Shown in pieces: positions 35,337 to 44,597 of a DNA stretch of 64,000 nt; within the stretch, counting starts at the first letter, position 1; each line of letters opens with the position of its first letter. Made by a program: the position numbers and the translations under genes. The stretch covers positions 2,480,001 through 2,544,000 of the forward strand of contig OY759767.1 in NCBI GenBank assembly GCA_963662705.2. The letters run 5' to 3'. The notes beneath the pieces were generated by a model that was not told where the DNA came from, searched no databases, and saw only the letters and a list, made by a program, of their open reading frames with translations. The stretch is from JAPPHA01 sp963662705 (GTDB taxonomy: Bacteria; Pseudomonadota; Alphaproteobacteria; Rhodobacterales; Rhodobacteraceae).

Positions 35337-36212
35337 ATGACCAAGACCGTTGGCGTTGTCGGCCTGGGTAACATGGGCCGCGGAATCGCCAGGAACATTG
35401 CCAGGGCAGGCCACAGCCTGATGGCATGGGACGTGGCCGAGCCCGCGCGGGCAGCCTTTGCCTCCACCACCCGCATTGCGACCCCGCCAGAGATGGCGGC
35501 CGAGGCGGACGTCGTGGTCTTCGTCGTCCCCGGGTCCGGGCAGATCGCCGAAATCCTCGATGCCGTGCTGGCGAAGGCCGGACCAAACCTGATCATTTGG
35601 GACTTCACCACCTCTGACCCTGCCTGCACAAGACGGCTCGCCGCACGGGCCGCAGATGTCGGCATCCCCTACATGGATGCAGGCATGACCGGCGGTGGCG
35701 CCAAGGGTGCCGATGAGGGCACGATGACCCTGATGATCGGCGGAGACATCGATGTGCTCGACCGGTCGCGACCTGTCCTCGAGGCCTGCGCGGGCAAGCT
35801 GATTCATCTTGGTCCCTCGGGCGCCGGCCACACGATGAAATTGGTCCTCAACCTGATCACGCACACAAACTTCCTGGCCTGTTCGGAAGCCGGCCACCTT
35901 GCCGAAGCTGCCGGGATTAACCTCTCCGACATGATCAGGGTGTTCAACGCAGGCAATGCCCGCAGCTTCATCTCGGAACGCCGCTTCCCCGATCACATCC
36001 TGTCTGAAACCTGGGACGGCCGCTCGCGGATCCACAACCTGCACAAGGATGTCGGCATGGCCGTGTCCCTGTCAGAAGAGCTGGGCAGCCCGATGCGGAT
36101 TGGCCACCAGACCCTGGCTTGGATACAGGCAGCAGTAGACGCAGGCATGGAGGACGAGGATTTCACGCGCATCTACCCAGCGCTGGACAGGCTGGCAGGC
36201 AAGTTGCGTTGA
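35337..36212 (+). CDS. NAD(P)-dependent oxidoreductase, 3-hydroxyisobutyrate dehydrogenase family
   Basis: A 291-residue beta-hydroxyacid dehydrogenase. VGVVGLGNMGRGIARNIARA is the Rossmann loop, DAGMTGGGAKGADEGTMTLM the substrate-binding motif and GAGHTMKLVLNLI carries the catalytic lysine. ATG at 35337 has GGAG six bases upstream; an in-frame ATG at 35325 is possible. Together with the Gfo/Idh/MocA gene before it, it mirrors the minus-strand pair at 30.7-32.6 kb. Confidence 0.88.
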   Translation: MTKTVGVVGLGNMGRGIARNIARAGHSLMAWDVAEPARAAFASTTRIATPPEMAAEADVVVFVVPGSGQIAEILDAVLAKAGPNLIIWDFTTSDPACTRRLAARAADVGIPYMDAGMTGGGAKGADEGTMTLMIGGDIDVLDRSRPVLEACAGKLIHLGPSGAGHTMKLVLNLITHTNFLACSEAGHLAEAAGINLSDMIRVFNAGNARSFISERRFPDHILSETWDGRSRIHNLHKDVGMAVSLSEELGSPMRIGHQTLAWIQAAVDAGMEDEDFTRIYPALDRLAGKLR

Positions 36213-36559
36213 AATTGCCTGTTTCGAATGGTCAAATCTCGCAGTGCGTATAGCGAAATACCGCGCACCCGGTTCAAGACACACCATCAAGGAAGCCAAC
36301 GGTCAAGCCGCCAGGCACCACTAGCACTTTGCAGGGGAGGAGCGATAAGGAATGATGATCTTCGCTAATCATCGCGCAGGAACGCAATACGGATCGTCAC
36401 GGTAGGAATTCCCGTCACCTGACGCCCCACGACTCTCACTCGCCGAAGTCACATTTCACGTCACCGGCCCGCACCAAGCTCGCCCACACATAATGGTCGC
36501 GTCAGTCCGTCCGCCCGGGATCAATCCGGGTTGTCCTTGACCCGAGCACCGTTTACGTC
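36213..36559. other. 347-base interval, no gene seen
   Basis: No open frame with family-like sequence and no clear hairpin. It must hold the promoter of the aminotransferase gene, which I could not locate. Confidence 0.35.
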
Positions 36560-37750
36560 ATGCGCGTGATCAAGAAAGCCGAAAACTCCGATCTCAAATC
36601 CGTTCAGCCTCCTCCGGTCATGGAAACATGCGAATGGGTTGCCAATGTCGGGTGGCCGGATGACATGCCTTTGCTCAACGTCTCGCAAGCAGCTCCGACG
36701 GACCCTCCACCTGACAGCCTTCTCCGCGAACTTGCCAACGCCGTCCTGACTGATCGGGAAGCACATGCTTACGGACCGGTACTCGGGATGCCCGAACTTC
36801 GCGAGGAAATCGCTGGGCGTTGGTCAACAGAATATCGTGCGGAGATTTCACCGGGCCAGGTTGCAGTTACATCCGGGTGCAACCAGGCGTTTTGTGCCGC
36901 TGCACTCTCTCTTTGCAAGGCCGGCGATGCGCTGATTGTGCCCGTCCCATGGTATTTCAATCACGGTATGTGGTTGCGCATGACGGGCGTCGAGGCCCGC
37001 CCCCTGCCCTCTGGCGACGACATGGTCCCCGTTCCGGACCGGGCAAAGGAGCTGCTGGATCGACGTGTCAAGGGTATCGTTCTGGTCACACCGAATAACC
37101 CGACCGGCACCGAATATCCGCCCGATGTCGTCGACGCATTTTTCGAACTCGCACGATCGGCTGGAATCGCTCTGATCGTCGATGAAACCTACCGCGACTT
37201 TGACAGCCGGGAATTTCCCCCTCACGGAATATTTTCGAGGACCGCCTGGGACGAGACGTTCATTCACCTCTATTCGTTCTCGAAGGCATACCGGCTGACC
37301 GGGCACCGTGTCGGCGCCCTGATTTCTTCACTTTCGCGCATTTCCCAGATCGAAAAGTTCCTCGACACTGTGACAATCTGCCCGAACCAGCTTGCACAGC
37401 GAAGTGCGCTTTTCGGACTGAGGAATCTCGAGGACTGGAAGGCAGAGGAACGCGAGAAAATCCTTGGTCGGCGCGCCACGGTGACCGAAGGGTTCCTGGC
37501 ACTCGAAGGATGGAAGCTAAAGGGATGTGGAGCATACTTCGCCTATGCCGAACACCCGTTCGAATCCCCGTCACAGGAAATCTCGAAGCAGTTGTTGCGG
37601 GAGCAAGCGATTCTGACGATTCCCGGATCCGTGTTCGTCCCGGAACCTTCGGGATCTGACCATTGCGGCGACCGACATATTCGGTTCGCATTCGCAAACA
37701 TCGGTCAAAAAGGAATCAGCGAGTTGTTCCATCGCTTGCGCGGCCTGTGA
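36560..37750 (+). CDS. class I/II pyridoxal-phosphate aminotransferase
   Basis: A 396-residue fold-type I aminotransferase. HAYGPVLGMPELREEIA, TPNNPTGTEYPP, VDETYRDF and YSFSKAYRLTGHRVGALIS (Schiff-base lysine in SFSKAY) are all present, as is the C-terminal HIRFAFAN arginine that binds the substrate carboxylate. The family covers aspartate, aromatic and kynurenine aminotransferases; the specificity is open. It stands alone between the oxidoreductase pair and ppiD. Confidence 0.9.
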   Translation: MRVIKKAENSDLKSVQPPPVMETCEWVANVGWPDDMPLLNVSQAAPTDPPPDSLLRELANAVLTDREAHAYGPVLGMPELREEIAGRWSTEYRAEISPGQVAVTSGCNQAFCAAALSLCKAGDALIVPVPWYFNHGMWLRMTGVEARPLPSGDDMVPVPDRAKELLDRRVKGIVLVTPNNPTGTEYPPDVVDAFFELARSAGIALIVDETYRDFDSREFPPHGIFSRTAWDETFIHLYSFSKAYRLTGHRVGALISSLSRISQIEKFLDTVTICPNQLAQRSALFGLRNLEDWKAEEREKILGRRATVTEGFLALEGWKLKGCGAYFAYAEHPFESPSQEISKQLLREQAILTIPGSVFVPEPSGSDHCGDRHIRFAFANIGQKGISELFHRLRGL

Positions 37751-37892
37751 GCGGCCGTGAGCCCGTCGTGGTTTCAACTGCCGATGCCGGAGCTTGTCAG
37801 TGCGTCGGCCAATACGTAAAACGCGGCGCATTCATGTGCCCTGGAATTCGACCGGCCCGCAAAAGCGGTCCAAACGGGAGGCCTGACTTCAA

Positions 37893-39749
37893 ATGATGCG
37901 TTCCATGCGTGCAAAAGGCAACAGATCGCTGGCCCTGATCCTCGTCGGTCTTCTTATCGTCGGGCTTGCAGGTTTCGGCGTGGGAGGACTGGGAGGTGGC
38001 AGGATCAGTACGGTTGCGTCGGTTGGAGATGCGCCTGTCACCGTCAATGCCTATGCGCGAATGCTCAACCAGAGATTGCAACAGATGGGCCGTGCATTGT
38101 CGACTTCGGAAGCCGAAGAAATCGGGATATTCCGGGATGTGCTGCGCCTCTCGCTGGAAATTGCAGCCGTCAGCAACGAGGCTATCCAGTCCGGAATCAG
38201 TGTCGGTGACGAATTCGTTCTCGACAGCCTCATGGAGATGTCCGGGTTCCAGGGACTTGACGGAAACTTTGATCAGGCAGCATACGAATTCGCGATCGAC
38301 CGGGCCGGATTGACGACAGCCGAATTCGAGGAAGACCTCCGCGATGAACTGCGTCGCGGAATTATTCGCGACGCCGTCGCGCTCGGCGTTCATTCCTCCG
38401 GGGCTTTATCGGAAGCGATCCTGCGGTACGAACTCGAGCGACGTGATTTCGAGTGGGCGAAACTTACGGAATCGAATCTCGACAGCCCGGTCGAATCTCC
38501 GTCCGAAGGTCAAATCGAAGCACATTATTCCGCCCATCCCGACGACTACATGAGTCCATTGACCCGTTCGTTGACCTATTCATGGCTCCGGCCGGACATG
38601 CTGATTGACGAGGTGCAAGTCGCCAATTCAGAGCTTCAGGAGGAGTACGACGCACAACCTGAACGGTTCGACATCCCCGAATTGCGTGCAGTGGAGCGCA
38701 TAGCATTCGAGACCGAGCAGGTCGCGGCGGACGCCCGTGCCCTGCTGGATTCGGGCGCGGTCAGTTTTGATGATATTGTCAGCGAGCGCGGAATTGAGCC
38801 GGGCGACACTTACCTTGGGATGGTCGCCAGGGACGACCTGTCGGCTGACGCAGCGGAAGCCGTATTTGCCCTTGATCAGCCGGGGATCGCAGGGCCGGTT
38901 GAATCGGTATTCGGGCCAGCACTCTTTCGGGTTGGTTCGATTCAGAATGCGATCACGACTCCGATAGACGACGTCCGAGACGAGCTTCGCGCAGAGCTTG
39001 CCGTGGGACGGGCAATTTCTCTGGTCAGCGAGCGCGTTTCGGAAATCGACGACCTGCTGGCCTCTGGAGCAACAATCGAAGAGATCACCGCAGAAACGGA
39101 ACTCGAGGGCGGAACGCTCGATCTTTCGGAGCTTGTCGAGTCACATCAGGGAATCGCTGCACACCGGGAGTTTCGAGATGCAGCCTGGTCGATCGAGTCC
39201 GGGGATTTTCCGGAGATTCTCGATCTGGCCGACGGAAGCATATTCATGGTGAGACTGGACTCGGTTCGGGAACCAGCTCCATTGCCATTGTCCGCTGTAC
39301 GTGATGACGTCGCCGACGACTGGAAAAGCCGGGTGGTCATGGATCGTCTCTCTGAAGTGGCGGGCAGAATCAAATCGAATTTGGCCGGCGGAGGAGCACT
39401 TGGGGAGCATGGTCTCGACGCCCAGACCGAGACGGGCGTGGTGCGCAATGCCACGGTCATCGGAGCACCGAGACACCTGATTGCCGAGGTCTTTTCTCTC
39501 GGGATAGGAGAAGTCACCACCGTCGAAGGCGACGACGGCATGTATCTGGCCCGGCTGTCGGAGATTCGGATCCCGGAATCCGAGATTGAGGAGGCGGTAA
39601 AGAGATCCCGCGAGCGGAATGATCGGGTTCGCGGGTCCGACATGTTCCAACTTTATACGACCGCGGTCGAGAGTTCGGCTGGAGTTTCCATCAATCAGAC
39701 GGCCATCAACCAGATCAATACACAACTCGTGATCGGTGGCGACGGTTGA
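37893..39749 (+). CDS. ppiD: periplasmic peptidyl-prolyl isomerase/chaperone, PpiD type
   Basis: A 618-residue membrane-anchored chaperone. A single N-terminal helix (LALILVGLLIVGLAGFGVGG) is followed by a SurA_N-like domain (about 40-190, SVGDAPVTVNAYARMLNQRL) and a degenerate parvulin-like domain (about 250-380), with the long C-terminal part PpiD proteins share. It assists folding of exported proteins at the inner membrane. Its end overlaps the start of trpE by 14 bases, a linkage seen in Rhodobacterales. Confidence 0.85.
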   Translation: MMRSMRAKGNRSLALILVGLLIVGLAGFGVGGLGGGRISTVASVGDAPVTVNAYARMLNQRLQQMGRALSTSEAEEIGIFRDVLRLSLEIAAVSNEAIQSGISVGDEFVLDSLMEMSGFQGLDGNFDQAAYEFAIDRAGLTTAEFEEDLRDELRRGIIRDAVALGVHSSGALSEAILRYELERRDFEWAKLTESNLDSPVESPSEGQIEAHYSAHPDDYMSPLTRSLTYSWLRPDMLIDEVQVANSELQEEYDAQPERFDIPELRAVERIAFETEQVAADARALLDSGAVSFDDIVSERGIEPGDTYLGMVARDDLSADAAEAVFALDQPGIAGPVESVFGPALFRVGSIQNAITTPIDDVRDELRAELAVGRAISLVSERVSEIDDLLASGATIEEITAETELEGGTLDLSELVESHQGIAAHREFRDAAWSIESGDFPEILDLADGSIFMVRLDSVREPAPLPLSAVRDDVADDWKSRVVMDRLSEVAGRIKSNLAGGGALGEHGLDAQTETGVVRNATVIGAPRHLIAEVFSLGIGEVTTVEGDDGMYLARLSEIRIPESEIEEAVKRSRERNDRVRGSDMFQLYTTAVESSAGVSINQTAINQINTQLVIGGDG

Positions 39750-41268
39750 AACCGTGATCCAGCAACCTGATTTCGTCACGTTTCGGAGAGGATACTCCGG
39801 TGGGCAAAGTCAGGTTGTCTACAGTTGCTTTCCCTCGGATCTCGAAACGCCCGTTTCCCTGTTTCTGAAACTGACGAACGGAAAGCCGGACAGTTTCCTG
39901 CTGGAATCGGTGACGGGTGGTGAGATCAGGGGGCGGTATTCAGTCATCGGATACAATCCTGACCTGATCTGGGAAAGCCGCGGGAGCTCGTCATGGACCT
40001 ATGTGCCGGGAGGCGAGCGTTCCGCGGAAACGATCAATTCCGGCAACGACCCGATCGCGTCCCTGAGGTCACTGCTCAAGGCTTCAGAGATTTCGCTCCC
40101 GGGTGACCTGCCCCCGATGGCAGCCGGACTGTTCGGGTACCTGGGCTACGACATGATCCGGTTGGTTGAACATCTCCCGGATACGAACCCTGACCCGCTC
40201 GGCCTTCCGGATGCCATGATGATCCGGCCAAGCGTCATTGTCGTCGTCGATGGCGTACGAAACGAAATCACGATCGTGAGCCCGGCATGGGTCAAGGACA
40301 GAGTCAGCCCCGAAAGGGCATTCGACGAAGCGACTGCCCGGATCAAGGCTGCGATCGAGGCGATCGGCGACCCGCTCCCCGTTGTTCTTCCCTCTGCGAA
40401 TGTTACGGGCGATGAGCCTGTTCCGCAGTCGAACATGAAGCGGGATGCCTATCGCCGGATTGTTGAACGTGCGAAGGCCTATATTCGTGCCGGCGACATC
40501 TTTCAGGTTGTTCTCAGCCACCGCTGGGCGATGAAATTCACGCATCCTCCCCTGGCGTTTTATCGGGCTTTACGCCGGACGAACCCTTCACCGTATATGT
40601 TCTACTTCAATTTCGGAGGATTCCAGGTGTGCGGCGCCAGCCCCGAGACCCTGGTGAGTCTCCGGGGCGGTATCGTGACGGTTCGCCCGATCGCCGGCAC
40701 GCGGAAACGCGGCAAGACTGCGCAGGAAGATACTGAACTGGAAGCCGAACTGCTTGGCGACCCCAAGGAAATGGCCGAGCACCTGATGCTCCTCGATCTC
40801 GGGAGGAACGACGTCGGCCGTGTCGCGAAGATAGGTACTGTTGAGCCGACGGAGACTTTCGCGGTCGAGCGGTACAGCCACGTCATGCATATCGTCTCGA
40901 ACGTGATCGGCCAACTTGGCGAGAATCAGGACGCCTTGTCGGCCTTGTTGGCGGGAATGCCCGCGGGAACCGTGGCGGGTGCCCCCAAGGTACGCGCCAT
41001 GGAAATCATAGATGAACTCGAGACGGAGAAAAGGGGAGTCTATGCTGGTGGTATCGGCTATTTCTCGTCCGGAGGTGACATGGATCTCTGCATTGCACTT
41101 CGCACCGCCGTGCTGAAGGACCAAACGCTTTACGTTCAGGCAGGGGGTGGCGTGGTTCACGACAGTGACCCGGACAGTGAATACCAGGAAACCGTCGACA
41201 AGTCCGGTGCGCTTGTCCAGGCGGCGCGGGATTCAGGGATATTCGTCGACTTCAGGAATCGTGGTTAG
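39736..41268 (+). CDS. trpE: anthranilate synthase component I
   Basis: A 510-residue chorismate-utilising enzyme making anthranilate with TrpG. The C-terminal catalytic domain shows NPSPYMFYFNFGGFQVCGAS, RPIAGTRKRG, MLLDLGRNDVG, VMHIVSNV and AGTVAGAPKVRAMEIIDELE. The N-terminal LLESVTGGEIRGRYSVIGY matches the tryptophan-feedback LLES region. The GTG at 39736 lies inside ppiD. It is separated from trpG by about 400 bases holding a small reverse-strand ORF. Confidence 0.95.
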   Translation: MATVETVIQQPDFVTFRRGYSGGQSQVVYSCFPSDLETPVSLFLKLTNGKPDSFLLESVTGGEIRGRYSVIGYNPDLIWESRGSSSWTYVPGGERSAETINSGNDPIASLRSLLKASEISLPGDLPPMAAGLFGYLGYDMIRLVEHLPDTNPDPLGLPDAMMIRPSVIVVVDGVRNEITIVSPAWVKDRVSPERAFDEATARIKAAIEAIGDPLPVVLPSANVTGDEPVPQSNMKRDAYRRIVERAKAYIRAGDIFQVVLSHRWAMKFTHPPLAFYRALRRTNPSPYMFYFNFGGFQVCGASPETLVSLRGGIVTVRPIAGTRKRGKTAQEDTELEAELLGDPKEMAEHLMLLDLGRNDVGRVAKIGTVEPTETFAVERYSHVMHIVSNVIGQLGENQDALSALLAGMPAGTVAGAPKVRAMEIIDELETEKRGVYAGGIGYFSSGGDMDLCIALRTAVLKDQTLYVQAGGGVVHDSDPDSEYQETVDKSGALVQAARDSGIFVDFRNRG

Positions 41269-41380
41269 GCCCGATTTAGCGGGCAGGCCCGCCGGATCGA
41301 ATTCTCGCGGGACAGCCGCCTGCCGTGGGATTATCAGAATTCACCTGGCATGGGCCTTTGGAAGCCGTTCGTCCGCCAAG

Positions 41381-41560
41381 CTACGATTCGGAAACCCCGG
41401 TTGTCCCGGATGATCGCAACAGTTTGCTTTCGGGCTTTGAATTGACCGGGTTGAATACCAAAACCAGGACGATCACAAGAATAGCCAGTATCGCTCCCGC
41501 CAGGAATCCCGCGATCAACCTAACGGCTGACGAGACCCTGTTCCCGCTTTCCTGCCTCAT
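41381..41560 (-). CDS. 59-residue single-helix membrane protein
   Basis: A short ORF on the strand opposite to trpE and trpG. MRQESGNRVSSAVRL leads into a strongly hydrophobic helix (IAGFLAGAILAILVIVLVLV) and a polar tail, consistent with a small inner-membrane protein. No strong ribosome-binding site is visible. No function can be assigned; the remaining bases of 41269-41665 hold no other gene. Confidence 0.45.
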   Translation of the reverse strand: MRQESGNRVSSAVRLIAGFLAGAILAILVIVLVLVFNPVNSKPESKLLRSSGTTGVSES

Positions 41561-41665
41561 GATCGAATACCCGTTTGGATTCACCGCTATTGTGCATTGA
41601 ATCATTCATATAGACTTGCCAGATAGGGTTCACACCCGAAATTCCGATGTGGAACGGCTCCCCGA

Positions 41666-42277
41666 ATGCTCCTGCTGATCGACAATTATGACAGTTTCAC
41701 CTTCAACCTGGTTCATTTTCTCGGAGAGCTGGGCGCTTCGGTATCGGTATGGCGAAATGACAAGATCAGTGTCCCGGACGCGTTGGCAATGGAACCGGAT
41801 GCGATCATGCTTTCCCCGGGACCTTGTGATCCTGACCGGGCCGGGATCTGCCTTGACCTGACGCTTGCTGCAGTCTCTGCCGGTGTCCCCGTCGGCGGCG
41901 TCTGTCTCGGGCACCAGGTCATTGGCCAGGCGTTCGGGGGCAGGATCGTCCAATGTGACGAGATCGTGCATGGAAAGCCTGGGATAATGCACCACAAAGG
42001 GGAGTCCTGGTTTGAAGGACTCCCCTCGCCTTTCAGCGCGACGCGTTATCACTCGCTGGTGGTCGAGCGCTCCAGTCTGCCGGACGAACTCAAGGTTACC
42101 GCCTGGCTCGAGAACGGTACGATCATGGGTATTGAGCACAGCAGATATCCGGTCCACGGGATTCAGTTTCATCCGGAGAGCATTGCAACCGAAAACGGGC
42201 ATTCCATGTTGTCGAATTTCCTGCGGATCGTTGCGGATTGGCGCGCAGGCAAACAAGTTGATGGAGGAAGGGTATGA
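41666..42277 (+). CDS. trpG: anthranilate synthase component II (glutamine amidotransferase)
   Basis: A 203-residue class I glutamine amidotransferase supplying ammonia to TrpE. LLIDNYDSFTFNL, MLSPGPCDPDRAG, GVCLGHQ (nucleophile cysteine) and HGIQFHPESI (catalytic His-Glu) are intact. It overlaps trpD by four bases, starting the compact trpGDC-moaC-moeA run. Confidence 0.95.
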   Translation: MLLLIDNYDSFTFNLVHFLGELGASVSVWRNDKISVPDALAMEPDAIMLSPGPCDPDRAGICLDLTLAAVSAGVPVGGVCLGHQVIGQAFGGRIVQCDEIVHGKPGIMHHKGESWFEGLPSPFSATRYHSLVVERSSLPDELKVTAWLENGTIMGIEHSRYPVHGIQFHPESIATENGHSMLSNFLRIVADWRAGKQVDGGRV

Positions 42278-43296
42278 GCGATGCGCTTAAACCCCTGATC
42301 TCGAGGGCGATAGCTGGGCCACTGAGCCGGGAGGAAGCCCGCGAGGCGTTTTCGATCATCATGGACGGGCAAGCGACTCCGGCCCAGATGGGTGGCCTGC
42401 TGGTTGCTCTTCGCACACGAGGTGAAACCGTAGATGAATATGCCTCGGCGGCGCAGGAAATGCGGAAACGCTGCAGAAAGGTTCGGGCGCCGAATGACGC
42501 GATCGATATCGTGGGAACCGGCGGAGACGGCAAGTCCACGTTGAATATCTCGACTGCCACGGCAATCGTCGTCGCCGGCGCCGGAGTTCCCGTGGCGAAA
42601 CACGGCAATCGCAACCTGTCATCCAAATCCGGGACCGCCGATGCCCTTTCGGTTCTGGGCGTCAATGTCATGGCTGATCCGGAAACAGTCGAGAGTGCAC
42701 TCGAAACGGCGGGAATCGGATTCATGATGGCGCCGGTACATCACCCGGCCGTTCGCCATGTGATGCCGGTTCGCCAGGAACTCGGGACCCGAACCGTATT
42801 CAACATACTTGGACCTCTGACCAATCCGGCTGGCGTCAAGAGGCAATTGACGGGCAGTTTTTCGCCCGGGTTGATCAGGCCCATGGCAGAGACGCTTGCC
42901 GCCCTGGGATGCGAGTCTGCCTGGGTCGTTCACGGGGGTGATGGAACGGACGAAATCTCGATCTCGGGGCCAACTTCGGTCGCCGGCCTGGAGAACGGGA
43001 TCGTCAGGGTGTTCTCGATTGAACCCGGCGACGCCGGTCTCCCCGAGCATCCGTTCGAGTCAATTGTCGGAGGCTCACCTGAATACAATGCCGAACAGAT
43101 AGAAAAACTCCTCGGAGGTGAAACCGGAGCCTACAGGGACTCTGTCCTGCTCAATGCATCAGCAGCCCTGGTTATCGCGGGCAAGGCCGGGAACCTGGCC
43201 GACGGGGTCGAGCTGGCCAGGAAGAGCATCGATTCCGGCGCAGCACGATCACGCCTCGATGCCCTTGTCTCGGCGACAGCTGCCAGAAGTCCATGA
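42274..43296 (+). CDS. trpD: anthranilate phosphoribosyltransferase
   Basis: A 340-residue enzyme joining anthranilate to PRPP. DIVGTGGDGKSTLNIST is the PRPP-binding glycine loop, VAKHGNRNLSSKSGTADAL the anthranilate/metal region and FNILGPLTNPA a further family block. It overlaps both neighbours by four bases, so translation of trpG, trpD and trpC is coupled. Confidence 0.96.
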   Translation: MSDALKPLISRAIAGPLSREEAREAFSIIMDGQATPAQMGGLLVALRTRGETVDEYASAAQEMRKRCRKVRAPNDAIDIVGTGGDGKSTLNISTATAIVVAGAGVPVAKHGNRNLSSKSGTADALSVLGVNVMADPETVESALETAGIGFMMAPVHHPAVRHVMPVRQELGTRTVFNILGPLTNPAGVKRQLTGSFSPGLIRPMAETLAALGCESAWVVHGGDGTDEISISGPTSVAGLENGIVRVFSIEPGDAGLPEHPFESIVGGSPEYNAEQIEKLLGGETGAYRDSVLLNASAALVIAGKAGNLADGVELARKSIDSGAARSRLDALVSATAARSP

Positions 43297-44111
43297 CTTC
43301 CATTCTCGACAAGATCAAGTGTTACAAGATCGAGGAAGTTGCAGCTTCGAAACGCAGCCGATCGCTGCGCGAACTTGAAGAACTGGCTGCAGCTGCTGAG
43401 CGGCCTCGAGGATTCGCGGAAAGGCTCGAAGCCGTTTCCCGAACAGGGTTTGCCTTGATCGGTGAAATCAAGAGGGCCAGCCCGTCGCGAGGTGTCATCC
43501 GCGAGGAATTCGATCCCCGCGAACTTGCCGTGGCCTACCAGGACGGCGGCTCCGCTTGCCTCAGCGTTCTTACCGACAAGCTGTCATTCATGGGCTCATC
43601 CGAGCATCTGGTTGAGGCCAGAAAGGCCTGTGCATTGCCGGTGCTCCGAAAGGATTTCATGTACGACACCTACCAGGTCGTGGAAGCGCGGGCGTGGGGC
43701 GCGGACTGCATTCTCATCATCATGGCGTCGGTCAGTGACGCACAGGCGCAGGAGTTGTCGGCAGCTGCCGGGGAACATGGAATGGACGTCCTGTTCGAGA
43801 TTCACAATGAATCGGAACTGGATCGAACCCTGGAACTCGACGCCAGGCTTGTCGGTATCAACAACCGTGACTTGCGGACCTTTGACGTATCGATCGAGTC
43901 TACCCTGAAACTTGCCCCTCGAATTCCGGACGACAGGATCGTGGTTTCGGAAAGCGGTCTGAAATCCCATGGCGATCTCGCTTGTCTCGCACGTCACGGA
44001 GTCCGCTGTTTCCTTATCGGGGAGAGCCTCATGCGTCGATCCGACGTCGCTGCTGCGGTCCAGGAGTTGTTGACCGGAAACGGTTCGGGCAACCCCGATA
44101 ACAGCGAGTGA
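43293..44111 (+). CDS. trpC: indole-3-glycerol phosphate synthase
   Basis: A 272-residue TIM-barrel enzyme of tryptophan synthesis, not fused to TrpF. IGEIKRASPSRGVI, SVLTDKLSFMGS, LRKDFMYDTYQV, VGINNRDLRTF and VSESGLKSH contain the catalytic lysines, glutamates and asparagine. trpF, trpB and trpA are not in the window, as usual for alphaproteobacteria in which the pathway is split. Confidence 0.96.
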   Translation: MTSILDKIKCYKIEEVAASKRSRSLRELEELAAAAERPRGFAERLEAVSRTGFALIGEIKRASPSRGVIREEFDPRELAVAYQDGGSACLSVLTDKLSFMGSSEHLVEARKACALPVLRKDFMYDTYQVVEARAWGADCILIIMASVSDAQAQELSAAAGEHGMDVLFEIHNESELDRTLELDARLVGINNRDLRTFDVSIESTLKLAPRIPDDRIVVSESGLKSHGDLACLARHGVRCFLIGESLMRRSDVAAAVQELLTGNGSGNPDNSE

Positions 44112-44117
44112 CCACCG

Positions 44118-44597
44118 ATGTCTGATTTCACTCACTTTGACAAAACCGGAGCGGCGCGCATGGTCGACGTGTCGGACAAGGAGGTCACCGAACGCATCGC
44201 CGTTGCGCGGGGCGCCGTGTTGATGAAACCTGAAACCCTTTCGATGGTCGTCGAAGGTCGGACCAGGAAGGGCGATGTTCTTGCGGTGGCCCGCCTGGCC
44301 GGGATCATGGGAGCCAAGAGGACCTCGGACCTGATACCCCTCTGCCACCCGCTGCCTTTGAATTCCGTAACGGTAGACCTGGCCGCGAATACGTCCCGGT
44401 CATGCGTCGACATCGAGGCGACCGTGCGGATGAACGGTCGCACCGGGGTCGAGATGGAAGCACTTGTCGCCGTCAGTACGGCGGCTTTGACGGTTTATGA
44501 CATGATCAAGTCGGTCGACCGAGGCGTCAGGATAACCGACGTTCACCTTTCCCTGAAGGACGGCGGGAAATCGGGAAGGTATGAAGCAGCCTCATGA
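44118..44597 (+). CDS. moaC: cyclic pyranopterin monophosphate synthase
   Basis: A 159-residue enzyme completing conversion of GTP to cyclic pyranopterin monophosphate in molybdenum cofactor synthesis. MVDVSDKEVTERIAVARG, LIPLCHPLPLNSV and MEALVAVSTAALTVYDMIKS are diagnostic, with the catalytic lysine in the final block. It starts six bases after trpC and overlaps moeA by four. Confidence 0.95.
   Translation: MSDFTHFDKTGAARMVDVSDKEVTERIAVARGAVLMKPETLSMVVEGRTRKGDVLAVARLAGIMGAKRTSDLIPLCHPLPLNSVTVDLAANTSRSCVDIEATVRMNGRTGVEMEALVAVSTAALTVYDMIKSVDRGVRITDVHLSLKDGGKSGRYEAAS

Noticed and set aside
41270..41300. G+C-rich inverted repeat just after trpE as a terminator
   Set aside because: Stems are only five to six bases, overlap each other and lack a T-run; not convincing.
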